Positions 8,364-17,526 of a stretch of DNA of 64,000 nt are shown here, one piece after another. Below the pieces are notes generated by a model. The model had not been told where the DNA came from. It was given only the letters and a program-made list of their open reading frames with translations, and searched no databases. The stretch comes from Clostridium sp. Marseille-P3244 (GTDB taxonomy: Bacteria; Bacillota; Clostridia; Lachnospirales; Lachnospiraceae). The DNA lies in the NCBI RefSeq assembly GCF_900120155.1, contig NZ_LT635549.1, positions 1,706,688-1,770,687 of the forward strand, given 5' to 3'. Made by a program: the position numbers and the translations under genes. Position 1 is the stretch's first letter, and each line of letters starts with the position of its first letter.

Positions 8364-10226
8364 TTGAATGTGGAAATCATAAGGAAAATCCGGAAGATGG
8401 CCGCTCCATTCTATTTGGTATTTTGTTTTTTGAGCTATTTTTTACTGGATTTTATTTTAAGAAGGACAAACATTTCGTACAGCCTTCTGAATCTGTATGA
8501 CAAGATACCGCTCTTTTTTGTCCTGGGCTGGTGTTTCCTTTTATGTGGGATCATCTGTATACTGCCCGGGATGATCAAGAAGATATTTATGGGGATTACT
8601 GCAGGGATATACAGTATTCTGACAATCGTCCATGGAGCATACATAAATGTTTTTGACAAATTTTTTTCTTTTTCAGATCTGTCGCTTGCAGGAGAGGGAA
8701 TAGAATTTCTGGATATTTCTTATATTCATATCAGAAAGATTATCGTTGCGTGCGTCATAATATCGTTGTTATTAATGGCTCTTGGAATCTGGCTGGTACC
8801 CGGGCGTGAAAAAAATACGGAAAAGAAGAGGAGAATACCGAAAATACTGGCGGGTCTTCTGATAATGGCGACAGGCCTGGCAGGGATTTTTTATTCAGAG
8901 CATCAGTTTTCTGATGATAATGACGCGATGGCCTGGGATGCGGCGACAAACGTATCGCTCATCTATGAGGAATTTATTGATACGCCGAAATGCCTGTTGA
9001 TGTCAGGCCTGTATCAGTATACATTTCGGGATTTCTGCAAAAGCTTTAATCTGACCGAACATATAGAGCAGGAAGAGGTGTGGAAAGAACTTGATGAATA
9101 TTTTGCAAATCTGGAATATGAACATAACAGTAACGAAAAAACGGGGATCTTCCAGGAAAAATATCTGATTTTGATCCAGCTGGAAAATATAGATCAGTGG
9201 ATGCTTACAGAAGAGAATATGCCCAATCTATATGCGCTGAGGGAAGAAAGCATTGATTTTGTAAATCATTATTCTCCGGCCTTTGCAACAGGAAAAACAT
9301 TTAATACAGAATTTATCGTTAATACCGGATGGATACCCAGGTCAACGGGGGACAGCACATATATTTACACAAAGAATTCTTATCCCTATTCGCTTGCAAA
9401 TCTGTTCCGGAACGCAGGCTACAGCGCCAATTCGTTTCACGGAGCGTCCGGAACGATATATAACCGGGAAACGGCACATGCGATATTTGGTTATGAGGCG
9501 TATTACAGTTATATAGAAATGGATATGGACGATTATACAATGGATTCTCAGATGACCAACGGGTTTGATTTAATGATAGAGGAAGAGCCATTTTTCGATT
9601 TCATAATCACGTATTCCGGTCACGGGCCTTTTTCTGAGGAGACAAGCGCTGCTCAGGCACATTTGGATGAAGTCCGGGAATATGCGGAGATAACGGATGC
9701 TACCTATCTTGCGGGGCTTGCACAGGCAAAGGAAACAGATGTATTTGTGGGAAATCGGATCCAGAAGCTGGAAGACAGCGGTCTGCTTGCGGACACAGTG
9801 TTGATTTTCTATTCTGACCATTATTCGTATTCCACAATTGACGAGGAACTTTTATATGAATTAAAAGGGACTTCGGATTCGAATTTACTCCAGAATACTC
9901 CCTTCTTTATATGGAGTCAGGATGCCGAAGCAGAAAAAATTACAAAAGTAACGAATACAGCAGATATCCTTCCGACCCTGGCAAATCTGTTCGGATTGGA
10001 TTTGGATTATAAATACTGTTTCGGATATGACGCGTTTGATCCGGAGTATACGGGCTGGGTGGTGTTTTCTGATCTTTCGTGGTATGATGGAACAATTTAC
10101 TGGAAACCTGCAGAAAATGAAGAGGAAAGTGACTATGTGAAAGAGATGTCCGCAATGATAAATCAAAAGATTAATATCAGCTGGGACGTTCTGGACACAG
10201 ATTATTTTTCATATTTATACGATTAA
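8364..10226 (+). CDS. LtaS-like membrane sulfatase-fold phosphotransferase
   Basis: 620 residues. The N-terminal ~195 residues contain about five membrane segments, followed by an extracellular alkaline-phosphatase-fold domain. Lipoteichoic acid synthase-like motifs are visible: a metal-binding Glu in LIQLENIDQ, the nucleophile region FATGKTFNTEF (Thr of GKT), YSGHGPF, and the metal ligands in IFYSDHYSY, where the classical family has GDHG. Such enzymes transfer glycerol-phosphate or phosphoethanolamine from lipid donors to wall polymers or glycolipids. The start is TTG 8364 with GAGGAG 12 bases upstream; ATG 8397 is an alternative. The gene ends one base before a disrupted DUF1919 gene. A role in decorating the locus's polysaccharide is inference. 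Confidence 0.8.
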   Translation: MNVEIIRKIRKMAAPFYLVFCFLSYFLLDFILRRTNISYSLLNLYDKIPLFFVLGWCFLLCGIICILPGMIKKIFMGITAGIYSILTIVHGAYINVFDKFFSFSDLSLAGEGIEFLDISYIHIRKIIVACVIISLLLMALGIWLVPGREKNTEKKRRIPKILAGLLIMATGLAGIFYSEHQFSDDNDAMAWDAATNVSLIYEEFIDTPKCLLMSGLYQYTFRDFCKSFNLTEHIEQEEVWKELDEYFANLEYEHNSNEKTGIFQEKYLILIQLENIDQWMLTEENMPNLYALREESIDFVNHYSPAFATGKTFNTEFIVNTGWIPRSTGDSTYIYTKNSYPYSLANLFRNAGYSANSFHGASGTIYNRETAHAIFGYEAYYSYIEMDMDDYTMDSQMTNGFDLMIEEEPFFDFIITYSGHGPFSEETSAAQAHLDEVREYAEITDATYLAGLAQAKETDVFVGNRIQKLEDSGLLADTVLIFYSDHYSYSTIDEELLYELKGTSDSNLLQNTPFFIWSQDAEAEKITKVTNTADILPTLANLFGLDLDYKYCFGYDAFDPEYTGWVVFSDLSWYDGTIYWKPAENEEESDYVKEMSAMINQKINISWDVLDTDYFSYLYD

Positions 10227-10227
10227 A

Positions 10228-10842
10228 ATGAGTAAGATCAATATATTTTTAAGGAAAAGAATCAATACAAAGAATAGAGAAAGGCTGGATAACAAAGATT
10301 TTTCTCTGCTGTCCAGCAACTGTCTCGGAGGTTTTATCCTGCATGACCTGGGACTGCGGTTTAATTCTCCGTTTATCAATCTCTGGCTGAAACCGGGAGA
10401 TTTTATAAAATAGCTCTCAGATATTGAATATTACAGAAAATTAAATATTGAGTTTGTCAGGGATGATACCCGGCCTTATCCTGTCGGACAGCTGGAGGAC
10501 ATCAGGATTTACTTTCAGCATTATAAAACTGAGGAAGAAGCCGCGCATAAGTGGCGGGAAAGATCAGAAAGGCTTAATATGGACAATCTGTTCGTGATCA
10601 TGACAGAGCGGGACGGATGTACTTATGAAGATCTGAAAGCTTTTAATTCTCTGAAAATAAAAAATAAAGTTGTATTTACTTACAAGCCGTACCCGGAGCT
10701 TGAATCAGCATATTATATTCCGGGATTTGAGGAGGAAGGATCTGTCGGATATTGCTGGAAATTCAAAAACAGGGTGACGGGAAGGAAAATTTATGATATA
10801 TTTCCATATGTTGACTGGTTTAACGGGAAGCGAATAAAATGA
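10228..10842 (+). pseudogene. DUF1919 family gene interrupted by an in-frame TAG
   Basis: Both halves are in one frame and read as a single ~204-residue DUF1919 protein apart from a TAG at 10411-10413 (codon 62). The first half has DFSLLSSNCLGGFILHDLGL and KPGDFIK; after the stop the frame continues LSDIEYYRKLNIEFV, RPYPVGQLEDI and MDNLFVIMTERDG, matching the DUF1919 half of the first gene in the window throughout. No frameshift or deletion is present. No strong RBS precedes ATG 10228, and an internal ATG at 10579 lacks a good RBS. It overlaps the next gene by ATGA. This is most simply a recent nonsense pseudogene; a sequencing error or recoding is possible but unproven. Confidence 0.8.
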
Positions 10843-12236
10843 TATCTTTAAACGAGGCTGCATTTATGAAACGTAAAATAAGCAAGGACAGAAATGAGGA
10901 TAGACTGTTCTCATTAAAAAAACTTAATGAAAATCAAGTGTTTTTTTGGCTTGTTTTGCTCTTTATCGCCGCGGTTATGTTTATATTCAACAGATGCACA
11001 TCTTTTACGGCTGACGATTATTCGTACATGAACAGTTTTGCCGGAACCGGAAGGATAGAAAGTATACTGGATATATTTCCATCTATGTATGCGCATGCGT
11101 TTTCAATGAACGGACGGCTGGTTCCGCATTTCTTTGTCCAGCTGTTTCTGCTTTTTCCGCCATATGTATTTGACATCATCAATACATTCATTTTTTTGTT
11201 CCTGAATCTGATACTATACAAATATATCTTCGGAAACAATAAAATAAATGTTCTGGGGATGACAGGCATATTTGCAGCCGTGTGGTATTTTGTCCCCGCA
11301 TTTGGTCAGACGATGCTGTGGCTGGACGGTTCCTGCAATTATTTATGGGGGATCACGTTCGCTTTCTGGTATTTGTATCCATATATCAGATTAATGCGCG
11401 ATGGGGAGGATGTTTTGAAAAAACCGGCCCCCAAATATCTGTTTGCGGCGGCAGGGCTGCTTTTGGGGAACTGGCTTGAGACGGTTTCGTTTGGCACGAT
11501 TATCATTTCAGCCACGGCGCTTATAATTTATAAAGCAGTACAAAAGGGAAAGATACCCTTATATATGATAAGCGGCATAGGGTTTATGTGCGCAGGATTT
11601 CTGGCCATGATGCTGGCGCCGGGGACGTTAAAAAACAAGGTGGCTTCTGAGGGATTAAGCGGATATGCTGAAAATTTTCTTGAGGCAATGGACATGTATA
11701 TGGCCCATCTGTCGTGGCTTGTCATAGCGTTTATCGTATTGCTGACATGTACAGTTATTTTTGGGTATAAGAAAAACATTGAAGTTTCCTGCCTGTTTTT
11801 CTTCGCAAGTCTGATTACTAATTTTATGCATATCGTGGCTGCATATTATCCGGAAAGAAATATGCTGGCGCCAACGTTATTTTTATTGATAGCCTCCGGG
11901 GTCCTGTTGGAGAATTTTCAAACAGACCGGTTTGCTGCGGCCGTTGTCAGTACATGCTGGATCCTGATTCTGTTTTCAGGCGTACAGTTTTTTCATGGCG
12001 GATATGATATTTATTCTACTTATGTACAGCACAGGCAGAGGGATGCGCTGGCGGCTGAACAGAAAAAGAACGGGATTGAAGAATTGAAACTTCCGTGTAT
12101 TACAGCTGCCACAAAATATTCCGCTCAGTATGGGCTGGCTGATTTGGATATAGAAGAAGATTCCGTATATTGGTTTAATATAGCTGTGGCAAAGTATTAT
12201 GAAGTGGATTCCGTTACAGGGATTGAACAGGAGTAA
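10839..12236 (+). CDS. DUF6056-like multi-pass membrane protein
   Basis: 465 residues with roughly ten hydrophobic segments. After the first membrane segment comes SFTADDYSYMNSFAG and, further on, NGRLVPHFFVQLF and MLWLDGSCNYLWG, a pattern I associate with DUF6056 proteins of surface-polysaccharide loci, whose acidic motif after TM1 recalls GT-C glycosyltransferases. ATG 10839 overlaps the upstream stop as ATGA; ATG 10866, preceded by GAGG, is an alternative start. A second member of the same type is at 14444. The likely role is lipid-linked glycan assembly or modification at the membrane; the reaction is unknown. Confidence 0.7.
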   Translation: MISLNEAAFMKRKISKDRNEDRLFSLKKLNENQVFFWLVLLFIAAVMFIFNRCTSFTADDYSYMNSFAGTGRIESILDIFPSMYAHAFSMNGRLVPHFFVQLFLLFPPYVFDIINTFIFLFLNLILYKYIFGNNKINVLGMTGIFAAVWYFVPAFGQTMLWLDGSCNYLWGITFAFWYLYPYIRLMRDGEDVLKKPAPKYLFAAAGLLLGNWLETVSFGTIIISATALIIYKAVQKGKIPLYMISGIGFMCAGFLAMMLAPGTLKNKVASEGLSGYAENFLEAMDMYMAHLSWLVIAFIVLLTCTVIFGYKKNIEVSCLFFFASLITNFMHIVAAYYPERNMLAPTLFLLIASGVLLENFQTDRFAAAVVSTCWILILFSGVQFFHGGYDIYSTYVQHRQRDALAAEQKKNGIEELKLPCITAATKYSAQYGLADLDIEEDSVYWFNIAVAKYYEVDSVTGIEQE

Positions 12237-12250
12237 AAAGGAGGAGACCA

Positions 12251-13195
12251 ATGCAGGATTTATTATCAGTCATTATACCCTGCTACAATGAAGGGAAGGT
12301 GATCGGCAGGACAGCAGAAGCTTTAAAGAATGCTGTCTCTGGCCAGGCGTTTGATTATGAGTTGATTTTTGTAAATGACGGGAGCAGGGATGATACTCTG
12401 GAGACTGTCAAAAGGCTTGCGGCCGGCGATCCGAAGATCAAATATGTCTCCTTTAGCCGTAATTTCGGAAAGGAAGCTGCCATGCTGGCCGGACTGCAGT
12501 ACTGCATGGGTGAATGCGCGGTCATCATCGACGCGGATCTCCAGCATCCTCCGGAACTGATCCCGGAAATGTATAAAAAATATAAAGAAGGATATGATCA
12601 GGTAATAGCGAAGCGGAACCGGAACGGGGATTCCAAAATTGGAATCCTGTTTGCAAAACTTTATTATAAGCTGGCAAATAAACTGGTTGATGTGCAGATG
12701 GTGGACGGAGCAGGAGATTTCCGGCTTTTATCGAGAAGGGCGGTCAATGCGCTGCTGGGCCTCAAGGAAAACAACCGGTTTTCAAAAGGTCTTTTTTCCT
12801 GGATCGGTTTTAATCAGACCTATATTGAATATGAAAACCAGGAGCGTGCCGGAGGAGAGTCGAAATGGTCTTTTAAGAGCCTGCTGTCATATGGCGTGGA
12901 CGGAATTCTTTCCTTCAATAATCAACCCCTGAGGATATGTATTTATGTGGGTGGGATCTTTATAGGGATCAGCATAATCTATCTTGTTTATCTGTTTATC
13001 CAGATCTTACTTCATGGAATAGACGCTCCCGGATATTTTACGACGATTCTGCTGGTCACAAGCCTGGGAGGGATACAGCTGCTGTCTATCGGCATCATAG
13101 GAGAATATATCGGGCGCATTTACTTTGAAGTGAAAAAAAGGCCATGCTTTATTGTCCAGGAAAGTAATATTGACAAAGCGGAGGAATACAAATGA
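12251..13195 (+). CDS. GtrB/DPM1-like family 2 glycosyltransferase
   Basis: 314 residues with a strong RBS, AAAAGGAGGAG. The GT2 catalytic domain spans about residues 1-225: SVIIPCYNEGKVIG, FVNDGSRDDTLE, the DAD metal motif in IIDADLQHPPEL, and GAGDFRLLSRRAV. Two C-terminal membrane helices follow (about 232-255 and 268-290), ending EYIGRIYFEVKKRP. This layout is that of bactoprenol glucosyltransferases and dolichol-phosphate-mannose synthase-like enzymes, which make polyprenyl-phosphate sugars for membrane GT-C enzymes. It sits between a DUF6056 protein and a polymerase-like gene, and a GtrA-like protein is encoded at 26744, consistent with a lipid-linked side-sugar pathway. Confidence 0.88.
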   Translation: MQDLLSVIIPCYNEGKVIGRTAEALKNAVSGQAFDYELIFVNDGSRDDTLETVKRLAAGDPKIKYVSFSRNFGKEAAMLAGLQYCMGECAVIIDADLQHPPELIPEMYKKYKEGYDQVIAKRNRNGDSKIGILFAKLYYKLANKLVDVQMVDGAGDFRLLSRRAVNALLGLKENNRFSKGLFSWIGFNQTYIEYENQERAGGESKWSFKSLLSYGVDGILSFNNQPLRICIYVGGIFIGISIIYLVYLFIQILLHGIDAPGYFTTILLVTSLGGIQLLSIGIIGEYIGRIYFEVKKRPCFIVQESNIDKAEEYK

Positions 13196-14451
13196 ATTCA
13201 TACTTCCAAAGAAGCGGGGCAATATCCGAGCTTATACTGAAGCTGGTGATCGTCGTGTCATTGATCTGCCCGATCTTCACATCCAGTACTGGCAGCCAGT
13301 ACTATCCGGATTTTATGCTGACAAACGTTTTTGTGCTGTTGTTTATTATTGTGACTGCCATACAGAAAAATTTTTCATTTGCACAGAATAAAATATATCT
13401 GTGTCTGATTCTGTGTGGAATTCTTTTATATAATATTGCGTCACTATACATTAACAGCCGGTATCTGGGCATGTATGGCAGCCAGATTAATGTTACCATC
13501 GCGCTTCTGTTTTTCTGCGCTCTGATCGGTTCAAAGAAACAGGATTATTTTAATGATGGAAAACTGATTGATTTTTTTATCTGGGTGATTGTGATCACGA
13601 ATATCATCGGGATCATAGTTTATTTTCTGGGATATGGAGGAGTCTCCTTCCTGAACGGGCAGATCAGCCTTCAGGAGATAAACCCGGACTATTATGAAAG
13701 AAGATTTAACTGGATCTTTCTGCATAAGAGCCAGTATGCGTTTATCCTGGTGCTTTTTCTTGGCCTGGTGGTCACATACAGAGACAGGTTCCGCAGCAGG
13801 GTCAGATTGTTTCTGAGTATAGCTGTATTGATGGTCGGTCTTGTGATCTCTCATACATATACTTCGTTGATTGCGTCTCTGCTGATCTTTGCCGGACTTC
13901 TGCTGGATTTCCTGCGCTCAAAGATCTCTGCGTTCAAATGGAAATATCTGCTGTTTTTACTTCCGATCATAGTGGCCGGGGGAGTGCTTTTGCTTTTTAT
14001 GTTAAAAGAGCGTAATCTTTCTACGCTGGGAGGCAGGATCCCCATCTGGCTGAACAGTGTAAATATGTTGAAAGAGTATCCAAACGGACTTGGTTCCGCG
14101 CTTGGACTTGTGGGATTTGATGTACCGGGAATTTCATTCCAGGCATTTAACTGCCACAATTATTTTTTGAACCAGATGCTTTGTTTTTCCATTCCTGTAG
14201 GCTTATGTTTTCTTTTTACTTTTATCGTGGTCTTACTGTTTTTGTTTAAACAGAAGATATCCTTTTTTACTCTGGGCATATGGGCAGCGCTGCTTATCCC
14301 GCTGAATATGGATTATGCGCTGACCATCGTGGAGCTGCCCATTGTACTTTTTACAATGTTCTGTATATTTATGAAGCCTTATCTCAGAAAAGCTCACTAT
14401 ATAAGCGCACCGGAAGATAAGCAGAGCCAGGAGAGGTCTAATAATGGATAA
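13192..14451 (+). CDS. O-antigen ligase/polymerase-like membrane protein
   Basis: 419 residues with about eleven hydrophobic segments. A large loop carries NWIFLHKSQYAF, and LGGRIPIWLNSVNML with FNCHNYFLNQML near residues 280-325 follow the Wzy_C/O-antigen ligase pattern. Such proteins polymerise or ligate lipid-linked oligosaccharide on the outer face of the membrane. ATG 13192 overlaps the stop of the GT2 gene, with RBS GCGGAGG. Its 3' end overlaps the next gene by 8 bases. A second polymerase-like gene is at 15982, so which of the two is the main polymerase cannot be told from sequence. Confidence 0.75.
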   Translation: MNSYFQRSGAISELILKLVIVVSLICPIFTSSTGSQYYPDFMLTNVFVLLFIIVTAIQKNFSFAQNKIYLCLILCGILLYNIASLYINSRYLGMYGSQINVTIALLFFCALIGSKKQDYFNDGKLIDFFIWVIVITNIIGIIVYFLGYGGVSFLNGQISLQEINPDYYERRFNWIFLHKSQYAFILVLFLGLVVTYRDRFRSRVRLFLSIAVLMVGLVISHTYTSLIASLLIFAGLLLDFLRSKISAFKWKYLLFLLPIIVAGGVLLLFMLKERNLSTLGGRIPIWLNSVNMLKEYPNGLGSALGLVGFDVPGISFQAFNCHNYFLNQMLCFSIPVGLCFLFTFIVVLLFLFKQKISFFTLGIWAALLIPLNMDYALTIVELPIVLFTMFCIFMKPYLRKAHYISAPEDKQSQERSNNG

Positions 14452-15994
14452 GTGGAAAAAACGAAGCCGGGAACAGAGCGCTGTATTCGTCATGCTGCTC
14501 CTGTTTCTTGGAGCGCTGTTCATGATAGCCTATTATTTCCCGCTTGTGGGAGATGATTTTTACGGAATCGATGACTATATAACATCTGTTCGCTCTTTTA
14601 TTGAATGGGCGGTATGGCACTGGGAAAATACAAATGGACGCATCCTGGGAAATACAACGGTGCTGCTGGTTATGCATTCCAGAATCGGGAGAGCCTTTGT
14701 CCGCGCGTTTATTATATGGCTTATAATGATCCTCGTGTATCAGAACAGCAGGATCAGATCAAAGGCCGGATATTTGCTGTCATATCTGTATGTACTTGCG
14801 GTTCCGACTGCTATATTCAGTGAAACTTACTCCTGGACTTTCGGATTTTTCAACTATGTGCCTCCGGTCATGCTTGTCCTATTTTACCTGGTCATGGTAC
14901 AGAAAGAGTTCAGTGAAAGGACAGCGAAATGGAAAGGCTTGAAGATTGTAGGCGCATTTTTGCTGGGAGTGTGCAGTCAGCTGTTTATGGAAAATGTTAC
15001 GATCTATGTGCTGATTATGTCCATAGCAATAAATATTTTTTATATCCGGAAGGAGAAGAGAGTATCTGCCGTTGCTTTGTTTCATACTCTGGGAGCCGCG
15101 GCGGGAACTTTGCTGATGTTTTCTTCGCCTGTATACCGGACGGTAACAGCAGGCACGGATACTTACAGAGAAGCACCGGACGGGATTGCGGGGCTTTTCC
15201 AGGCGGCACGGGAAAACTGGTGTGAGATTTCGAAATATACGGTCCGGGGAAATATTCTGCTCCTGATCATGGTACTCCTTGTATGTTTCTGGCTTCTTTA
15301 CAGAAATGCCAGAGAGAAAGATCTCAGAACCCGTATTTTGAGGATCATCAACAGTTGTATCCTGACGGGCACATCGGCATATTTCTTTTTCGCGAATATT
15401 CTGGAATGGGATGAGAAGATCGAGGCGTACACGGCGTTTTTCTTATTAGATGTATTGATGTTTGTTCTGTTTATTATAAGTGTAATGATGACAGTCATAC
15501 TGTGTGTAAAGGAAAGAGAACAAAGGAGCAGGAGCCTGTTTTTTCTGATTTCCGCGTTTGTTTTAGTAGGTCCGCTGTTGTTCGTAACTCCGGTGGGACC
15601 GAGATGTTTTTATGCGTCCTATATTTTTACAGGACTTGCTTTTTTGAACATAGTGGCATATATTATTGAGCAAGAGCACTGGAACCTCAGAAGGATTGCC
15701 GCGCCGGCCTGTGTCCTGACGGCCTGCGTAACGGCCTATTATCTGTATATCTTTTTTAACATCGGAGAAGTGGAGCAGGAAAGAGATTCTTATATTATTG
15801 AGCGGATGCAGGAAGGAGACACGGTTATCATGGTGCCGGAGTTCCCCTACAGCGATTATCTGCACGATCCCCATGGATGGAAAATAGGTCTGAAGTTTTA
15901 TTATGAGAAACAGGAAGATATCGAGTTTTGTTTTATTCCATACAGTGAATGGACAGGCATAAAAAAGGAGCAATTAGCAGAATGGATAGACTGA
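14444..15994 (+). CDS. DUF6056-like multi-pass membrane protein
   Basis: 516 residues with about eleven membrane segments. After the first segment it has PLVGDDFYGIDDY and then WENTNGRILGNTTVLL, paralleling the ADDYSYMN and NGRLVPHFF segments of the protein at 10839, so the two are distant paralogues. The acidic pair after TM1 resembles the loop of GT-C membrane glycosyltransferases. Start ATG 14444 follows GGAGAGG and overlaps the upstream gene by 8 bases. Function is unknown; the context of GtrB, flippase and polymerase genes suggests transfer of a lipid-linked sugar or substituent on the outer membrane face. Confidence 0.65.
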   Translation: MDKWKKRSREQSAVFVMLLLFLGALFMIAYYFPLVGDDFYGIDDYITSVRSFIEWAVWHWENTNGRILGNTTVLLVMHSRIGRAFVRAFIIWLIMILVYQNSRIRSKAGYLLSYLYVLAVPTAIFSETYSWTFGFFNYVPPVMLVLFYLVMVQKEFSERTAKWKGLKIVGAFLLGVCSQLFMENVTIYVLIMSIAINIFYIRKEKRVSAVALFHTLGAAAGTLLMFSSPVYRTVTAGTDTYREAPDGIAGLFQAARENWCEISKYTVRGNILLLIMVLLVCFWLLYRNAREKDLRTRILRIINSCILTGTSAYFFFANILEWDEKIEAYTAFFLLDVLMFVLFIISVMMTVILCVKEREQRSRSLFFLISAFVLVGPLLFVTPVGPRCFYASYIFTGLAFLNIVAYIIEQEHWNLRRIAAPACVLTACVTAYYLYIFFNIGEVEQERDSYIIERMQEGDTVIMVPEFPYSDYLHDPHGWKIGLKFYYEKQEDIEFCFIPYSEWTGIKKEQLAEWID

Positions 15995-17526
15995 TAAACG
16001 ATAAAAATTTTTCACTGCAGCTGCTGGGATTTGTGATCCTGCAGCCGTTTGTAGATATTTACCGAGTTTTTTTTGAGAACACGATAGAAATAGCAGGTAT
16101 TTCACTGGCTGAACTGATCAATCTGCTGGCAATAGCGTATCTGATCTTTTTGTTTGTGGTCAAATATATAAAACAGCCCAAATATTTTCTGCCGGTTGTG
16201 ATATACGGAGTACTTCTGGGCGGATATTGCATCCTGCATATCTGGAATATTTCAAAGTTTGATGAAAGTATTCTGAACGGAGCTGATATCAGCGCTTTCA
16301 AAGAACTTTATTATATGCTGAGAGTGTATTTACTGCCTCTTGTTGTATTTTATATGTTCCTGTGTGTAAAAATAAAGACCGGTTTTTTTGAAAAAGGAAT
16401 CAATATATTATCAGGCCTGATCAGTGGAATCATCGTTGTCACAAATCTTTTCAAAGTATCCTTCATATCCTATGCCAGTTCCCTTGAGACCAATCAGTTT
16501 ATCACCAGGAACATTATTGAGTGGTTTATCAATCCTGATATGGAAAATCCGGCCTATATGACGAGTAAAGGCTGGTTTTACATGGGAAATCAGATCGGCG
16601 TGATCCTGTTCATGTTATACCCTTTTGTGATCATGCAGGCTTTGAAGTATCGGAAAAAAAGAAACTATCTTCTCGTAATCATACAGGGGATCGCGATGAT
16701 CATGGTGGGTACTCGGGTGGCCGCTCTGGGCGGAATGCTGATTTTGATTGTTTCTCCGGTTATAGCGATACTATTTGGCGGGATTCTGAAACAGTTCCCT
16801 TTTGAACGAAAAGATTTTCTCAAGCTGGCGGGCGTGGCAGTATGTTTTGTGCTGCTTTTTGTGCATTCTCCGGTTATCGACGTTCAGGGGGCGAAAGGCG
16901 ACGCCTATGAAGAAACCGATGAGCAGAAGGCCCGCAGGAAAGAGATGGAGAAATTTAAAGCGGATCTGGATAAGGGGATTTTTGATGAAAAAGTAGTAAA
17001 AATGTATGCGGAAGATATCGAAGAATATCCGTACAGCTATGGTATATCCGAAGAATTTGTGAAATTGTTTGATGTGGAAGACAATTTTGAATTCTGGTTT
17101 GACACTGTGATCAGCAAAGACAGAGATCAGGTAAACTATCGTCAATTTAAAGAGAGAATCTATGAAGCGGTTCTGGAAAAAAATAATAACCCATACGACA
17201 GATGGCTTGGGATAGGTTATACTTCAGGATTCCCTTATGTGGAGAGAGACTTTACAGGACAAAATATTTGGTTTGGGTATGCGGGCACGTTTCTGTTACT
17301 GGGCCCTTATTATATCTGTGCTCTTTACGCAGTCATCCAGATTCTGAGACGAATAAAAACGCATTTCAGATATGAGAATGCCTTTTTTGCAGTTTCCCTG
17401 GGAGGGGTCAGTGTGCTGGCGTATATGGCAGGACATCTGTTTAACGGGATTTTTTCGGCAGTGATCTTTGCATGGCTTGTAAGTGCTTTTGTCCATTATC
17501 AAAAAAAGTTGGAGGTCTCTGAGTGA
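15982..17526 (+). CDS. O-antigen polymerase/ligase-like membrane protein
   Basis: About 514 residues. ATG 15982 is preferred because AAGGAG precedes it; the frame is open to an ATG at 15949, but that would enlarge the overlap with the upstream gene. It has about eleven membrane segments and a large hydrophilic loop of ~130 residues (about 300-430, from HSPVIDVQGAKGDAY to the LGIGYTSGF segment). MVGTRVAALGGML is typical of the Wzy/ligase superfamily. The long charged loop is larger than in the paralogous protein at 13192. It likely polymerises or ligates the repeat unit. The next gene starts with GTG overlapping its stop. Confidence 0.65.
   Translation: MDRLINDKNFSLQLLGFVILQPFVDIYRVFFENTIEIAGISLAELINLLAIAYLIFLFVVKYIKQPKYFLPVVIYGVLLGGYCILHIWNISKFDESILNGADISAFKELYYMLRVYLLPLVVFYMFLCVKIKTGFFEKGINILSGLISGIIVVTNLFKVSFISYASSLETNQFITRNIIEWFINPDMENPAYMTSKGWFYMGNQIGVILFMLYPFVIMQALKYRKKRNYLLVIIQGIAMIMVGTRVAALGGMLILIVSPVIAILFGGILKQFPFERKDFLKLAGVAVCFVLLFVHSPVIDVQGAKGDAYEETDEQKARRKEMEKFKADLDKGIFDEKVVKMYAEDIEEYPYSYGISEEFVKLFDVEDNFEFWFDTVISKDRDQVNYRQFKERIYEAVLEKNNNPYDRWLGIGYTSGFPYVERDFTGQNIWFGYAGTFLLLGPYYICALYAVIQILRRIKTHFRYENAFFAVSLGGVSVLAYMAGHLFNGIFSAVIFAWLVSAFVHYQKKLEVSE

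Noticed and set aside
10411-10413. TAG as a recoded (for example pyrrolysine) codon in the DUF1919 gene
   Set aside because: No stop-codon context or suppressor gene is visible, other genes here use TAG as a normal stop, and the paralogous domain has Phe at this position. A nonsense mutation is simpler.
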